Translations under genes and position numbers: made by a program | Notes under the pieces: model-generated | What the model was told of the DNA's origin: nothing | Database searches by the model: none | What the model saw: the letters and a program-made list of their open reading frames with translations, nothing else | Shown: positions 36,627 through 45,280 of the stretch, in pieces | Numbering within the stretch: position 1 is the stretch's first letter | Layout: each line of letters opens with the position of its first letter | NCBI RefSeq assembly: GCF_037975445.1 | Contig: NZ_CP150254.1 | Location: 618,001 to 682,000, forward strand | Reading direction: 5' to 3' | DNA from: Peribacillus sp. FSL P2-0133 | GTDB lineage: Bacteria > Bacillota > Bacilli > Bacillales > DSM-1321 | DNA: 64,000 nt

Positions 36627-37403
36627 ATGAAGAAACTTGGTTTATTGAGTATGTTTTTGATTCTAACTATCTTTATCTCGGCTTGTGGAACCAATGAAGA
36701 AAAAAATGCAGGTGAGGAAAAGGAACCTGAAAAGGTATATAAGGTTGGTGTGGATACGACTTATCCTCCTTTTGAATTTAAAGAGGGGAACGAATATAAA
36801 GGTATTGATATAGAATTGATCAATGCAATTGCGAAAGACCAGGATTTTAAAATCAAATTGTCTCCGATGGATTTTGGCGGCATCATTCCGGCTATGCAAG
36901 CCAATCAGCTTGATGTGGCCATTGCGGGCATGAGCATTACAGAGGAAAGAAAAAAGGTAGTAGATTTCTCAACACCATATTTTGATGCAGGATTAACAAT
37001 AGTTGTTAAAAAAGATAATACAAGCACTAAAACTGTTAAAGATCTTAAAGGAAAAACCATTGCAGTCAAAAAAGGGACAACAGGTGCTAAGTATGCACAG
37101 GATAATGCTACTAAGCTAGGAATTAAAGTAGTTCAATTCAATGATAGTCCAGCGATGTTCCAGGAAGTGGCCAACGGTAATGCGGATGCTCTTATAGAAG
37201 ATTACCCGGTAATCTCCTATGCGATTGCCCAAAAAGATCTTGGGTTGAAAATCGTAGGTGACCGTTTGAATGGTGACCAATATGGAATTGCTGTATTGAA
37301 AGGGCAAAACGAGGATTTATTGAAGAAAATAAATGATGGTCTTGCCAATCTGAAAAAAGACGGCACGTATGATGAAATAATTAAAACGTATCTTGGTGAA
37401 TAA
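36627..37403 (+). CDS. Polar amino acid ABC transporter, substrate-binding lipoprotein
   Basis: Periplasmic-type binding protein anchored as a lipoprotein (258 aa). The lipobox ISAC places the lipidated cysteine at C20. The SBP_bac_3 domain follows, with TTYPPFEFKEGNEYKGIDIE, AGMSITEERKKVVDFSTPYF and the C-terminal DGTYDEIIKTYLGE typical of glutamine/arginine binders. GlnH-type relatives are the nearest I recall. First gene of the binding protein-permease-ATPase operon; a hairpin between it and the permease probably keeps its expression higher. Confidence 0.85.
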   Translation: MKKLGLLSMFLILTIFISACGTNEEKNAGEEKEPEKVYKVGVDTTYPPFEFKEGNEYKGIDIELINAIAKDQDFKIKLSPMDFGGIIPAMQANQLDVAIAGMSITEERKKVVDFSTPYFDAGLTIVVKKDNTSTKTVKDLKGKTIAVKKGTTGAKYAQDNATKLGIKVVQFNDSPAMFQEVANGNADALIEDYPVISYAIAQKDLGLKIVGDRLNGDQYGIAVLKGQNEDLLKKINDGLANLKKDGTYDEIIKTYLGE

Positions 37404-37424
37404 AACAATAGATTAAATCTCGAT

Positions 37425-37452
37425 AGGCGCGCTTATGGCGCGCTTTCTTTTT
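37425..37452 (+). terminator. Intra-operon hairpin (attenuating terminator)
   Basis: AGGCGCGC pairs with GCGCGCTT across TTATG, followed by TCTTTTT directly ahead of the permease ribosome binding site. It would stop part of the transcripts after the binding-protein gene. Confidence 0.7.
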
Positions 37453-37468
37453 CAAAGGGGTGAAAGAA

Positions 37469-38113
37469 ATGGATATAATTGTTGCGGCATTGCCTATTTT
37501 ATTAAAAGGACTTCAGGTGACACTTTATATCTTTGTGATTGCCATTATCCTAGGTTTTTTGATTGGTTTAGTGGTGGCTTTGCTGCGACTTGCCCCCATC
37601 AAAATCTTGAACTGGATTGCAAAGGTTTATGTGGATGCGATACGAGGGACACCGTTCATCGTGCAGTTGTTCTTTATCTATTTTGGTGTGAATTCACTGA
37701 ACTTGATTTCTTTGGACAGTACAACAGCTGGAATAATTACCGTTGCAATCAATGCAGGGGCATATTTTGCTGAAATAATAAGGGCGGGGATACAATCCAT
37801 CGATAAAGGACAAACGGAAGCGGCAAGATCCATCGGGTTCACGGGTACTCAAACAATGAGGTATGTCGTGCTGCCGCAAGCCTTTAGAAGGATGCTCCCT
37901 ACCATTACGAATCAATCGATCATCAGCTTGAAAGACACTTCGCTATTATCCGTCATTGGTATAGCCGATTTAACCCAGCAAGGTCAGATTCAAGCTTCGG
38001 CAACCTTTGAAGCATTCAAGATTTGGCTGGCCGTTGGTGTGATTTACTTTATCATCATCTATTTGTTAACCCTGATTGCTAATTTCATAGAAAGGAGGGT
38101 ACAAGTTCGATGA
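37469..38113 (+). CDS. Polar amino acid ABC transporter permease
   Basis: Inner-membrane permease of the His/Glu/Gln/Arg type with about five helices. The [20 protein letters not shown] segment with following PQAFRRMLP is the EAA loop that docks on the ATPase. An ATG at 37469 (MDIIVAAL) follows AAAGGGG by about eight bases; an in-frame start at 37460 would lie nearer to that site. The end overlaps the start of the ATPase gene by four bases (ATGA). It forms a homodimer in this family when only one permease gene is present, as here. Confidence 0.88.
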   Translation: MDIIVAALPILLKGLQVTLYIFVIAIILGFLIGLVVALLRLAPIKILNWIAKVYVDAIRGTPFIVQLFFIYFGVNSLNLISLDSTTAGIITVAINAGAYFAEIIRAGIQSIDKGQTEAARSIGFTGTQTMRYVVLPQAFRRMLPTITNQSIISLKDTSLLSVIGIADLTQQGQIQASATFEAFKIWLAVGVIYFIIIYLLTLIANFIERRVQVR

Positions 38114-38844
38114 GCATCATTACTGTAAAAAACCTGAGAAAATCATTTGGAACTGTCGAGGTTTTAAAAGATATTAATGCAGAAGTGCAGGAAAAGGAAG
38201 TAATTTGCGTAATAGGCCCTTCTGGATCTGGAAAGAGTACATTCCTGCGTTGCCTGAATCTCCTTGAGGAAGTTACGGGCGGTGATGTGGTCATTAATGG
38301 ACATGATATAACCGATCCTAAAAGGAAAATCAATATAAACAAAGTCCGGCAAGAAGTTGGAATGGTTTTTCAACATTTCAATCTATTTCCCCATAAAACC
38401 GTCCTTGAGAACATAACCTTGGGCCCTATTAAAATTCGTGCCACGGATAAAGCGGAAGCAGGAAGATTGGCGCTTGAGTTATTGGATAAGGTTGGCCTTA
38501 AGGAAAAAGCAAATAGCTATCCAGGGGAACTTTCCGGCGGACAAAAACAGCGGGTCGCCATCGCAAGGGCATTAGCGATGAATCCGAAAATCATGCTATT
38601 TGATGAACCGACTTCTGCCCTTGATCCTGAAATGGTCGGCGATGTTCTGGAGGTAATGAAACAACTTGCCAAGGAAGGTATGACAATGGTCGTCGTTACG
38701 CATGAAATGGGCTTTGCCCGGGAAGTCGGGGACCGGGTCATATTCATGGATGGAGGGTATATCGTGGAAGAAAATGAACCGAATGAATTATTCGGTAACC
38801 CTCAGCATGAAAGAACGAAAGCATTCTTGAGCAAAGTGCTTTAA
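38110..38844 (+). CDS. Polar amino acid ABC transporter ATPase
   Basis: ABC ATPase of 244 residues energising the importer. Walker [10 protein letters not shown] is at 36-44, the Q-loop in [12 protein letters not shown], signature [10 protein letters not shown] near 140, Walker B IMLFDEP and the H-loop VVTHEM all intact. GlnQ/ArtM-type by sequence. Overlaps the permease gene and closes the operon. No terminator follows at once; the 39.03-kb hairpin is the first candidate. Confidence 0.9.
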   Translation: MSIITVKNLRKSFGTVEVLKDINAEVQEKEVICVIGPSGSGKSTFLRCLNLLEEVTGGDVVINGHDITDPKRKININKVRQEVGMVFQHFNLFPHKTVLENITLGPIKIRATDKAEAGRLALELLDKVGLKEKANSYPGELSGGQKQRVAIARALAMNPKIMLFDEPTSALDPEMVGDVLEVMKQLAKEGMTMVVVTHEMGFAREVGDRVIFMDGGYIVEENEPNELFGNPQHERTKAFLSKVL

Positions 38845-39028
38845 CGGGATGACTGTAAGAGATCATGGTACATCATGAATGAAGTTGTGCATAAAGTGGG
38901 GACAAAGGAATGCGGCAAATGAGGGGAAACCCAAACGCATCAGTCTTTTCCTTATCTTTGTGCATAACTTTTTTGTTTTTTGAGCAGGAATCAGTCAGGC
39001 ATGTTTATGAAATCATCGGGCAAGCATC

Positions 39029-39067
39029 AAAAAAAACCTATGCATTCGCCACATGCATAGGTTTTTT
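39029..39067. terminator. Bidirectional terminator
   Basis: AAAAAACCTATGCAT / ATGCATAGGTTTTTT, a perfect stem with a 7-base loop. It closes the ABC operon and the converging deacetylase gene. Confidence 0.9.
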
Positions 39068-39072
39068 CTTAT

Positions 39073-41580
39073 TTACTTTGCACCGTAACTAATCAAGTTC
39101 GTCATGATTCGATATCCGCCTGGAACCTGGCCTTGAATTTGCCTGTATAGGACAAGGTTTGTGTAGAGGTAGGTGCCATTACCGTATTTAGCCATAAGGA
39201 TTCCACCATCAAATGGTTCTTCATTTGGATCGGCCATGGAAATGAATGTTTCAAACCGTTCATCCCATTCCATTGGGAAATACAATCCTCTTTCTTGGAC
39301 CCAATTGCTCCAGTCATCACTTGTTATTTTATTTGGATAGTTAAAGAGAGCCGATTCTGGTTTCGAGACGTTTACCTTGGCGTTTTCATCGGTTACCCGC
39401 CAGCGGATGGAAGGATTCCCGAGGGTAAGGGGATATGGAGCTGTCTTCAGGGCATCCCATCCATCACCCGGTTTATGGTATTGAACGACAAGATGACCGC
39501 CGTTTTCCACATATTCAAGTAAGCGCGCGTTATTTGCCTTTAAATCTTCCCTTGATAGATAAGCACGGATGCCTGTAACGATCGTGTCATATTGACTTAA
39601 ATCACCTTCAGCTAAATCGGCTGCAGTTAACTTCGTAATGTTCAGGCCTGCATTGCTCAAATAATCTGCCACTTTATCGAATCCGCTTTCAATGTACCCC
39701 ACTTTTAATGAAGCTGGCTTCAAAAGCTCAAATGCAACGGTGTTGATAGCTGCTGGGTATTGGTAATAGAATGTTCCGATATGGTCATAGGAAATTTCCT
39801 GAATGGTCGAATCAAAGGTTTTCCCATTGACAGTAGCAGCAGCCTTAACATGATATTCACCATTTTGAATTGTCTTCGGCGGTCTGAGGGTGAACTTCAC
39901 TTGTTTTTCTTCTGATTTTTCATTAAACGATACAGTGGTATTTTTTGGTTGAACCCCCCAGTTTTCAGGGACTTTTAAAGCGACCTTTGCTGATGCTTTT
40001 CCTTCTGTATAGTTTTTCAAGGTTACGGTCACTGGGACTTCTTCTTTTACATCAGCTGTATTTACGACGATATCTTCAGGTGATAGGGTAAGGCCAACGT
40101 CGGGAAGGACAGCGATCGTTCCGCCCACTTCTTCCTTGATTGCTGTTTTTGTGCTGCCGTATTTATAAGAAATGCTCGTTGTAATGGTTGATTCATCATA
40201 GGCATGGTAATAGGCGGCATCTTTAGGGACTTCAACCTTGTAGGTGATCGTTGCTGATTTATTAGGTGCCAGATTGACATCTTTAGATTTTGTTTTAGTC
40301 TGCCATCCTTTAGGCACGTTCAATGTAGCAGTGACTTTTTTCAATGTTTGTTTCCCATTATTCTTAACCGTTACGGTTACATTTGTACTTTGCCCTTTCG
40401 TAAGAATGTTTGAGGCTGCTTTAGCTTGAACATCCAGTCCTGAAGAGACATAACTGGCGTTTTGTAATTGCTCTTCTTTTAATGAGAGTTTATGGAGCAA
40501 GTCGTTCTTAATGGCAGGGCTTAGCTTTGCCTTTTTGACTTGCGCAGTAATTGAACGAACTTTGGAAAGAGCATTTTGGGATGTTGAAAAAACACGTTTT
40601 TCATTGGGATAAGCCGCAATAACGGCGTCCAAATTCCTTTGCAGGTATTTAAATTCTGCCTTTAATTTTGAAGACGAGTGAGGGAGTTTTTCAGCCCATT
40701 CAGCGAAATTATAAGGTACACCTGCAAAAAGATCCGACTTGTTTTTTGTATCAACGGCACTTTGCTTTAAATCCAGATGGACCTGGCGAGGTGCTGCAGG
40801 GATATCGGAACCCATGCCTTGGCTTTTATGCAGATAGCGGGATTGTTCTCCAAGCTGAGGGTAAGTCATGCCGTATATTGGATCATATTTACCGATTTCA
40901 ATGGAAGTGGTTGCTTGATCTGCGGAGGAAACAGGTAAATATAATTTTTTCACTTGCCATACCGATAGACCTTGTTTCAATTGTTTCGGGAAAACAGTTG
41001 GATCTGCGGCATCCTTAAAAGCACGTTCACTTAAGATTGTCATTGTTCGATGATGTCCATGCTGGGTATCATCATTTTGAAAGGATGGCATCAATATATC
41101 CGGCTGATACGTTCGAATAAAGCGGATAAGGCGTTCATAGGTGAGTTCCTCGCCCCATTTTTCCAATGTTTCCTCTGGTGTTTTCGAGAAGCCGAAATCA
41201 TAAATGGGATCACTGGTTGTTTCACTTAGATGATAGGCCTTAACCCCGGTGATTTTTGCAGCTTCTATCATTTCCCTCGAACGGATGATTCCAAGGGCAT
41301 TGTCCAGTTCATCCCCAATTTCATTTTGTCCTCCTTCACCACGGTTTGCAATCAGGCTGGATGTCTTAACCCCTAACCCTCTCGAGAGATAAGCGAGAAA
41401 GTCACTGCGTTCATCATCCGGATGGGCACCGCTGTTCAAGAATGTCACGGTCGTCTCGAGCGGCTTGACCGCATTCCATAACTCAACGTTAGCTTCCTCA
41501 GGAATTGCAGCGCTACCTCCAAGCGGCAATAATGCAAGGACCAACAAAAGGGAAAGCAACGATAACAAAGCTTTTTTCAT
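39073..41580 (-). CDS. Secreted PIG-L/LmbE-family deacetylase with NEW3-type domains
   Basis: An 835-residue exported protein. A signal peptide (KKALLSLLSLLLVLALLPL) precedes a PIG-L metal-dependent N-acetylglucosaminyl deacetylase domain. Zinc-site motifs are AHPDDE at 52-57 and HGHH at 174-177, with GEGGQNE at 81-87. Two Ig-like NEW3/CARDB-type domains span about 390-620 (TNVTVTVKNNGKQTLKK, later VPVTVTLKNYTEGKAS). A C-terminal domain with YDTIVTGIRAYLSREDL and HLVVQYHKPGDG resembles a glutamine-amidotransferase-like fold. It probably removes acetyl groups from an extracellular amino-sugar conjugate. The start at ATG 41580 is 11 bases from GGGGG; ATG 41601 is an alternative. Divergent from the ROK operon. 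Confidence 0.8.
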   Translation of the reverse strand: MKKALLSLLSLLLVLALLPLGGSAAIPEEANVELWNAVKPLETTVTFLNSGAHPDDERSDFLAYLSRGLGVKTSSLIANRGEGGQNEIGDELDNALGIIRSREMIEAAKITGVKAYHLSETTSDPIYDFGFSKTPEETLEKWGEELTYERLIRFIRTYQPDILMPSFQNDDTQHGHHRTMTILSERAFKDAADPTVFPKQLKQGLSVWQVKKLYLPVSSADQATTSIEIGKYDPIYGMTYPQLGEQSRYLHKSQGMGSDIPAAPRQVHLDLKQSAVDTKNKSDLFAGVPYNFAEWAEKLPHSSSKLKAEFKYLQRNLDAVIAAYPNEKRVFSTSQNALSKVRSITAQVKKAKLSPAIKNDLLHKLSLKEEQLQNASYVSSGLDVQAKAASNILTKGQSTNVTVTVKNNGKQTLKKVTATLNVPKGWQTKTKSKDVNLAPNKSATITYKVEVPKDAAYYHAYDESTITTSISYKYGSTKTAIKEEVGGTIAVLPDVGLTLSPEDIVVNTADVKEEVPVTVTLKNYTEGKASAKVALKVPENWGVQPKNTTVSFNEKSEEKQVKFTLRPPKTIQNGEYHVKAAATVNGKTFDSTIQEISYDHIGTFYYQYPAAINTVAFELLKPASLKVGYIESGFDKVADYLSNAGLNITKLTAADLAEGDLSQYDTIVTGIRAYLSREDLKANNARLLEYVENGGHLVVQYHKPGDGWDALKTAPYPLTLGNPSIRWRVTDENAKVNVSKPESALFNYPNKITSDDWSNWVQERGLYFPMEWDERFETFISMADPNEEPFDGGILMAKYGNGTYLYTNLVLYRQIQGQVPGGYRIMTNLISYGAK

Positions 41581-41627
41581 TATTCTTTTAACCCCCTTCA
41601 TTTTATAAAAGACCTAAAAAAAATGTA

Positions 41628-41652
41628 GGTTAGTAATATTTTCTAACTAACC
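41628..41652. promoter_or_regulatory. Candidate ROK operator near the deacetylase
   Basis: GGTTAGT (41628-41634) and ACTAACC (41646-41652) form an inverted repeat 48 bases ahead of the deacetylase start. The half-site CTAACTAA recurs before the ROK gene and resembles the TTAGTTT half of XylR-type operators. Confidence 0.5.
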
Positions 41653-41786
41653 AGATAAAAAAACTTATCTAATAAATAGCACTAATGGGTATAAATGTAA
41701 ATGATGCGAAGTAACTATTAAAAATTGAACATTTTAAAAGTTCTGAAAAATAACTTGTATGCTGGATTTTTTTAAGTTATATTTTT

Positions 41787-41814
41787 ACTTAATTAGGAAG
41801 ATTTACTAACTAAA
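41787..41814. promoter_or_regulatory. Second candidate ROK half-site cluster
   Basis: ACTTAATTAG (41787-41796) and ACTAACTAAA (41805-41814) lie 20-48 bases before the ROK start. They share the CTAACTAA word with the 41.63-kb palindrome, consistent with autoregulation. Confidence 0.4.
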
Positions 41815-41834
41815 TGATGTAAGGCCGTGATGTG

Positions 41835-43061
41835 ATGAGTTTTAAAAGACCACCCAGTCATCAAAAATATGTCAATAAAAAAAGAATCATTCAATGCATC
41901 CAGGAATGTTCGCCCATTTCAAGAGCTGAAATCGCCGTTAAGCTTCAGCTAAGTAAACCAACTGTTTCTCTGGCTGTGGATGAACTTATACAGGAGAAAT
42001 GGGTATTTGAGAAAGGAATAGGAGAATCCTCCTCTCAAGGCGGGAGAAGGCCTATCCAGCTATTTTTTAATGAAAAGGCTGCCTATATCATCGGGGTCGA
42101 TATAGGCGGGACGAAAGTGAAAATCATTTTAAGTGATTTAAGCGGCAACATCCTTGCCGACACTAGTTTTTCAACTAACATCTATTTACAATCAGGGCTT
42201 CTTAAACAAATGGCGATTGAAACGGAACGGTTAATTGCAAAGAATCAGATTGCGAAAGGCAGGATATTGGGGATGGGAGTCGGGATCCCTGGTATAACGC
42301 AAACGGCAAGCGGATTGGTAATAGAGGCACCGAGTTTAGGCTGGGTACAATATCCGTTCATAGCCGAAGCGAAACGGTATTTTGATTTCCCCATTTTTCT
42401 AGACAATGATGTAAACGCGGCTGCGCTAGGTGAACAGTGGCTGGGCAATGCCCAAAATAAGCGGAATTTGCTGTTCATTGCGGTTGGCACGGGGATAGGA
42501 AGCGGCATCATCTTGAATAACCAGTTATACAGAGGGGCTTCCAGTGCAGCTGGGGAAATGGGTTATATGGTAACGGACAAAGAGGATATGAAGCGTGAAT
42601 TCAAGCCGGTTTTCCATAGATACGGCTATTTGGAAAGTGTCGCAGGAGGAAAGTCGATTGGCAGTCATTTTACAAGGGAGGTTCTCAAGGATCCTCAGCA
42701 TTCTTTATTCGAACGGGCCAAATCTTCCGAACTATCGGGGGAGGATGCTTTTTTGTCAGCAAAAAAAGGAGACGCGGCAGCTATGGCCGTCATAAATGAA
42801 GCCATCGAGCATTTGGCCTGCGGCATTGTCAATGCGGCCAGTTTACTAAATCCAGAGGTGATTATTTTAGGAGGTGGTGTTTTAAATTCATCTGAATACA
42901 TTTTACCTAGAATTCGGGAGATCGTTGATCGATATCTTCCTAGTTTAGTAGAAATGAAAACTTCACAACTGGGAGAAAACGCAGGAGTACTTGGAGCGGT
43001 TTCCCTTTTCTTAAGGGAACATGATGGCATTTTGAATTTTCGTGATGAGGGGGAGTATTAA
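41835..43061 (+). CDS. ROK-family transcriptional regulator
   Basis: A 408-residue repressor of the NagC/XylR type. The N-terminal winged helix-turn-helix (about 15-60, SRAEIAVKLQLSKPTVSLAV) is followed by an ROK sugar-kinase-like domain with VDIGGTKVKIILSD and FLDNDVNAAALGEQW. The usual zinc motif CxCGxxGCxE is replaced by FHRYGYLES, so the structural zinc site is missing. Ligands of ROK regulators are usually sugars or sugar derivatives. Start ATG 41835, with GTG 41832 in the same frame. Its stop overlaps the start of the binding-protein gene (TAATG). Confidence 0.85.
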   Translation: MSFKRPPSHQKYVNKKRIIQCIQECSPISRAEIAVKLQLSKPTVSLAVDELIQEKWVFEKGIGESSSQGGRRPIQLFFNEKAAYIIGVDIGGTKVKIILSDLSGNILADTSFSTNIYLQSGLLKQMAIETERLIAKNQIAKGRILGMGVGIPGITQTASGLVIEAPSLGWVQYPFIAEAKRYFDFPIFLDNDVNAAALGEQWLGNAQNKRNLLFIAVGTGIGSGIILNNQLYRGASSAAGEMGYMVTDKEDMKREFKPVFHRYGYLESVAGGKSIGSHFTREVLKDPQHSLFERAKSSELSGEDAFLSAKKGDAAAMAVINEAIEHLACGIVNAASLLNPEVIILGGGVLNSSEYILPRIREIVDRYLPSLVEMKTSQLGENAGVLGAVSLFLREHDGILNFRDEGEY

Positions 43062-44152
43062 TGAAAAATAGGAAAAAGTCGCTTGTTTCAGTAATGGCCT
43101 TATCGGCAGCACTATTGATTTCGGGGTGTAACGGTGGCGAGACGAAAACGAATTCGGATGCTGGCGGTGCCAAGGGAAAAAAGGGTGAGCTGGAAGATAA
43201 GATCGTTGTTTATTCACCGCATGGCAAAGATATTTTATCAAAATTCGAAAAACAGTTCGAAGATGAGTATGGTATTGATGTTGAGTGGCTTGATATGGGG
43301 TCTCAGGAAATCCTTGACCGCGTTCGATCAGAGAAAAGTAATCCACAGGCAGACGTTTGGTGGGGGGCACCTTCCACGAACTTCAATCAAGCAAAGAGTG
43401 ATGGGCTGCTGGCTGCTTATAAGCCTAGCTATTCCGATAGTCTCGATGAAGGATTCCACGATCCGGAATGGTATTGGACGGGAACGAGCCAGACACCGGA
43501 AGTCATCATGTATAACAGCAAAAAACTATCAAAAGACGAGGTACCGAAAGATTGGGATGAGCTGCTTGATCCGAAGTGGAAAGACGAAATCATCATTCGC
43601 TATCCGTTAGCCTCCGGAACGATGAGGACAATTTTTTCTGCGATGATTTATCGTACGTATAAGGATACAGATGACCCAAAAGAAGGGTATGACTGGTTAA
43701 AGAAGCTCGACCAAAACACAAAGGAATATTCAGCAAACCCGGAAATGATGTATAACAAGGTGGCCAAAGGAGAGGGTTCACTTTCCGTTTGGGCAATGCC
43801 GGATGTTGTCATGCTTAAGGAAAATAAAAATTATCCATTTGAGTTCGTCATTCCAGAAAGCGGAACACCAGTATTGACAGAAGGTATCGCCATCGTTGAA
43901 GGTGCCAAGCATCCAAAAGCGGCAGAAGCCTTTTATGAGTTTGTGAATTCACCGGAAGCCGCAAAAACTTTGGCAGAAGAATTTTACAGGATTCCGACCA
44001 GAAATGATGTGAAGGATTTACCTGAATGGATCACGGAAACAGAAATTAAAGCGATGGAAATTGATTGGAATGCATTCGAGGAAAAAGGTGACGAGTGGAT
44101 GAAATATTGGGACGAAAATATTAAAAGTGGAGATAAAGAAATTAAAGAATAA
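43061..44152 (+). CDS. ABC transporter substrate-binding lipoprotein (Fe3+/phosphonate-type fold)
   Basis: Extracellular binding protein of 363 residues with lipobox ISGC (C23). The fold is the ferric/2-aminoethylphosphonate/thiamine cluster (SBP_bac_6-like): KIVVYSPHGKDILSKFEKQF-type start, DVWWGAPSTNFNQAKSDGLL near 105, and the PEVIMYNSKKL hinge. The tyrosines that bind iron in FbpA-type proteins cannot be assigned with confidence, so the ligand may be an organic anion rather than Fe3+. Co-translated with the ROK gene. Confidence 0.8.
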   Translation: MKNRKKSLVSVMALSAALLISGCNGGETKTNSDAGGAKGKKGELEDKIVVYSPHGKDILSKFEKQFEDEYGIDVEWLDMGSQEILDRVRSEKSNPQADVWWGAPSTNFNQAKSDGLLAAYKPSYSDSLDEGFHDPEWYWTGTSQTPEVIMYNSKKLSKDEVPKDWDELLDPKWKDEIIIRYPLASGTMRTIFSAMIYRTYKDTDDPKEGYDWLKKLDQNTKEYSANPEMMYNKVAKGEGSLSVWAMPDVVMLKENKNYPFEFVIPESGTPVLTEGIAIVEGAKHPKAAEAFYEFVNSPEAAKTLAEEFYRIPTRNDVKDLPEWITETEIKAMEIDWNAFEEKGDEWMKYWDENIKSGDKEIKE

Positions 44153-44167
44153 GGAAGTGTCGTTGGG

Positions 44168-45280
44168 ATGGCGTCAATAAAAATAGAGAATGTCCAAAAA
44201 GCCTTCGGGAAAACGATAGCTGTCGACCATTTAAATCTGGAAATCAAAGAAGGGGAGTTTTTTACCTTTCTTGGTCCAAGTGGCTGTGGTAAAACGACAA
44301 CGCTTCGGATGATTGCCGGTTTTTATTATCCGACAAAAGGTGTCGTCCGATTTGGCGACAAAGATATGACGCGTGTACCTCCGGAGAAAAGAAATACTGG
44401 CATGGTTTTTCAAAACTATGCCCTCTTTCCCCACATGACTGTTTTTGAAAATGTAGCGTTTGGCTTGCGTGTGAGAAAAGTTTCTTCTGCTGACTTAAAG
44501 AGGAGAGTGCTGGATGCTCTCCAAAAGGTCAGGCTGGAGAGCTATTCGAATCGTCAAGTGAGCCAGTTAAGCGGAGGACAGCAGCAGCGGGTGGCCCTTG
44601 CGAGAGCACTGGTCATCGAACCGGAAATATTACTGCTGGATGAGCCATTAAGTAATCTGGATGCCAAGCTTCGTGATGAAATGAGGGTGGAAATCCTAAG
44701 GCTGCAGCGTGATTATAAGATTACCACCATTTATGTCACACATGATCAGGCTGAGGCATTATCGATGAGTGATCGGATCGCTGTGTTCAATTATGGTGTA
44801 TGTCACCAGGTCGGGACGCCGGCAGAAATTTATAATCAGCCGGCCAATGATTTTGTGGCGAGTTTTATAGGCGAGATTAATCTATTGCCCGTTCAAGTCG
44901 AAAAAGTTCAACAAGAGAATATAGTGGTTGCTCTTAAAAATAGTGAACAACCGATTAAATTGAATGTAGAAAATCAAGCTAGAGAAGGAATTTCAATCTT
45001 ACAGACTGATGATGACCTTGCTGTTTCGATTCGTCCTGAAGCAATCAGAATTCTGGATGTAGCCGAAGTAGGAATGAATATCTTTAAAGGTAAAATAAAT
45101 TCCGTCCAATTCTTTGGATCTGTTGTGAATGTCATGGTGGATGTTCAAGACGTGTTACTAAGGGTCGACGTTTTCAACACTCAGGATTTTGGATACTTTC
45201 ATCAAGGAAAGGAAGTGTATGTCCAGCTTCCTGAGAAACAGCTGCGTCTTATCCCTATCATAAGCGGTGAAGCTCCATGA
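44168..45280 (+). CDS. ABC transporter ATPase (PotA/FbpC-type)
   Basis: A 370-residue ATPase: Walker A GPSGCGKTTT near 38, Q-loop VFQNYALFPHMT, signature LSGGQQQRVALARAL, Walker B ILLLDEPLSNLD, and VTHDQAEAL. A TOBE-type regulatory domain follows (about 290 onward, VSIRPEAIRILD). This architecture is that of polyamine, iron, sugar and phosphonate importers. Fifteen bases after the binding-protein gene; its end overlaps the permease gene by four bases. Confidence 0.9.
   Translation: MASIKIENVQKAFGKTIAVDHLNLEIKEGEFFTFLGPSGCGKTTTLRMIAGFYYPTKGVVRFGDKDMTRVPPEKRNTGMVFQNYALFPHMTVFENVAFGLRVRKVSSADLKRRVLDALQKVRLESYSNRQVSQLSGGQQQRVALARALVIEPEILLLDEPLSNLDAKLRDEMRVEILRLQRDYKITTIYVTHDQAEALSMSDRIAVFNYGVCHQVGTPAEIYNQPANDFVASFIGEINLLPVQVEKVQQENIVVALKNSEQPIKLNVENQAREGISILQTDDDLAVSIRPEAIRILDVAEVGMNIFKGKINSVQFFGSVVNVMVDVQDVLLRVDVFNTQDFGYFHQGKEVYVQLPEKQLRLIPIISGEAP

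Noticed and set aside
39102..39320. Frames antisense to or within the deacetylase, lyase and permease genes
   Set aside because: They lie inside strongly supported genes and have no start signals or family similarity.
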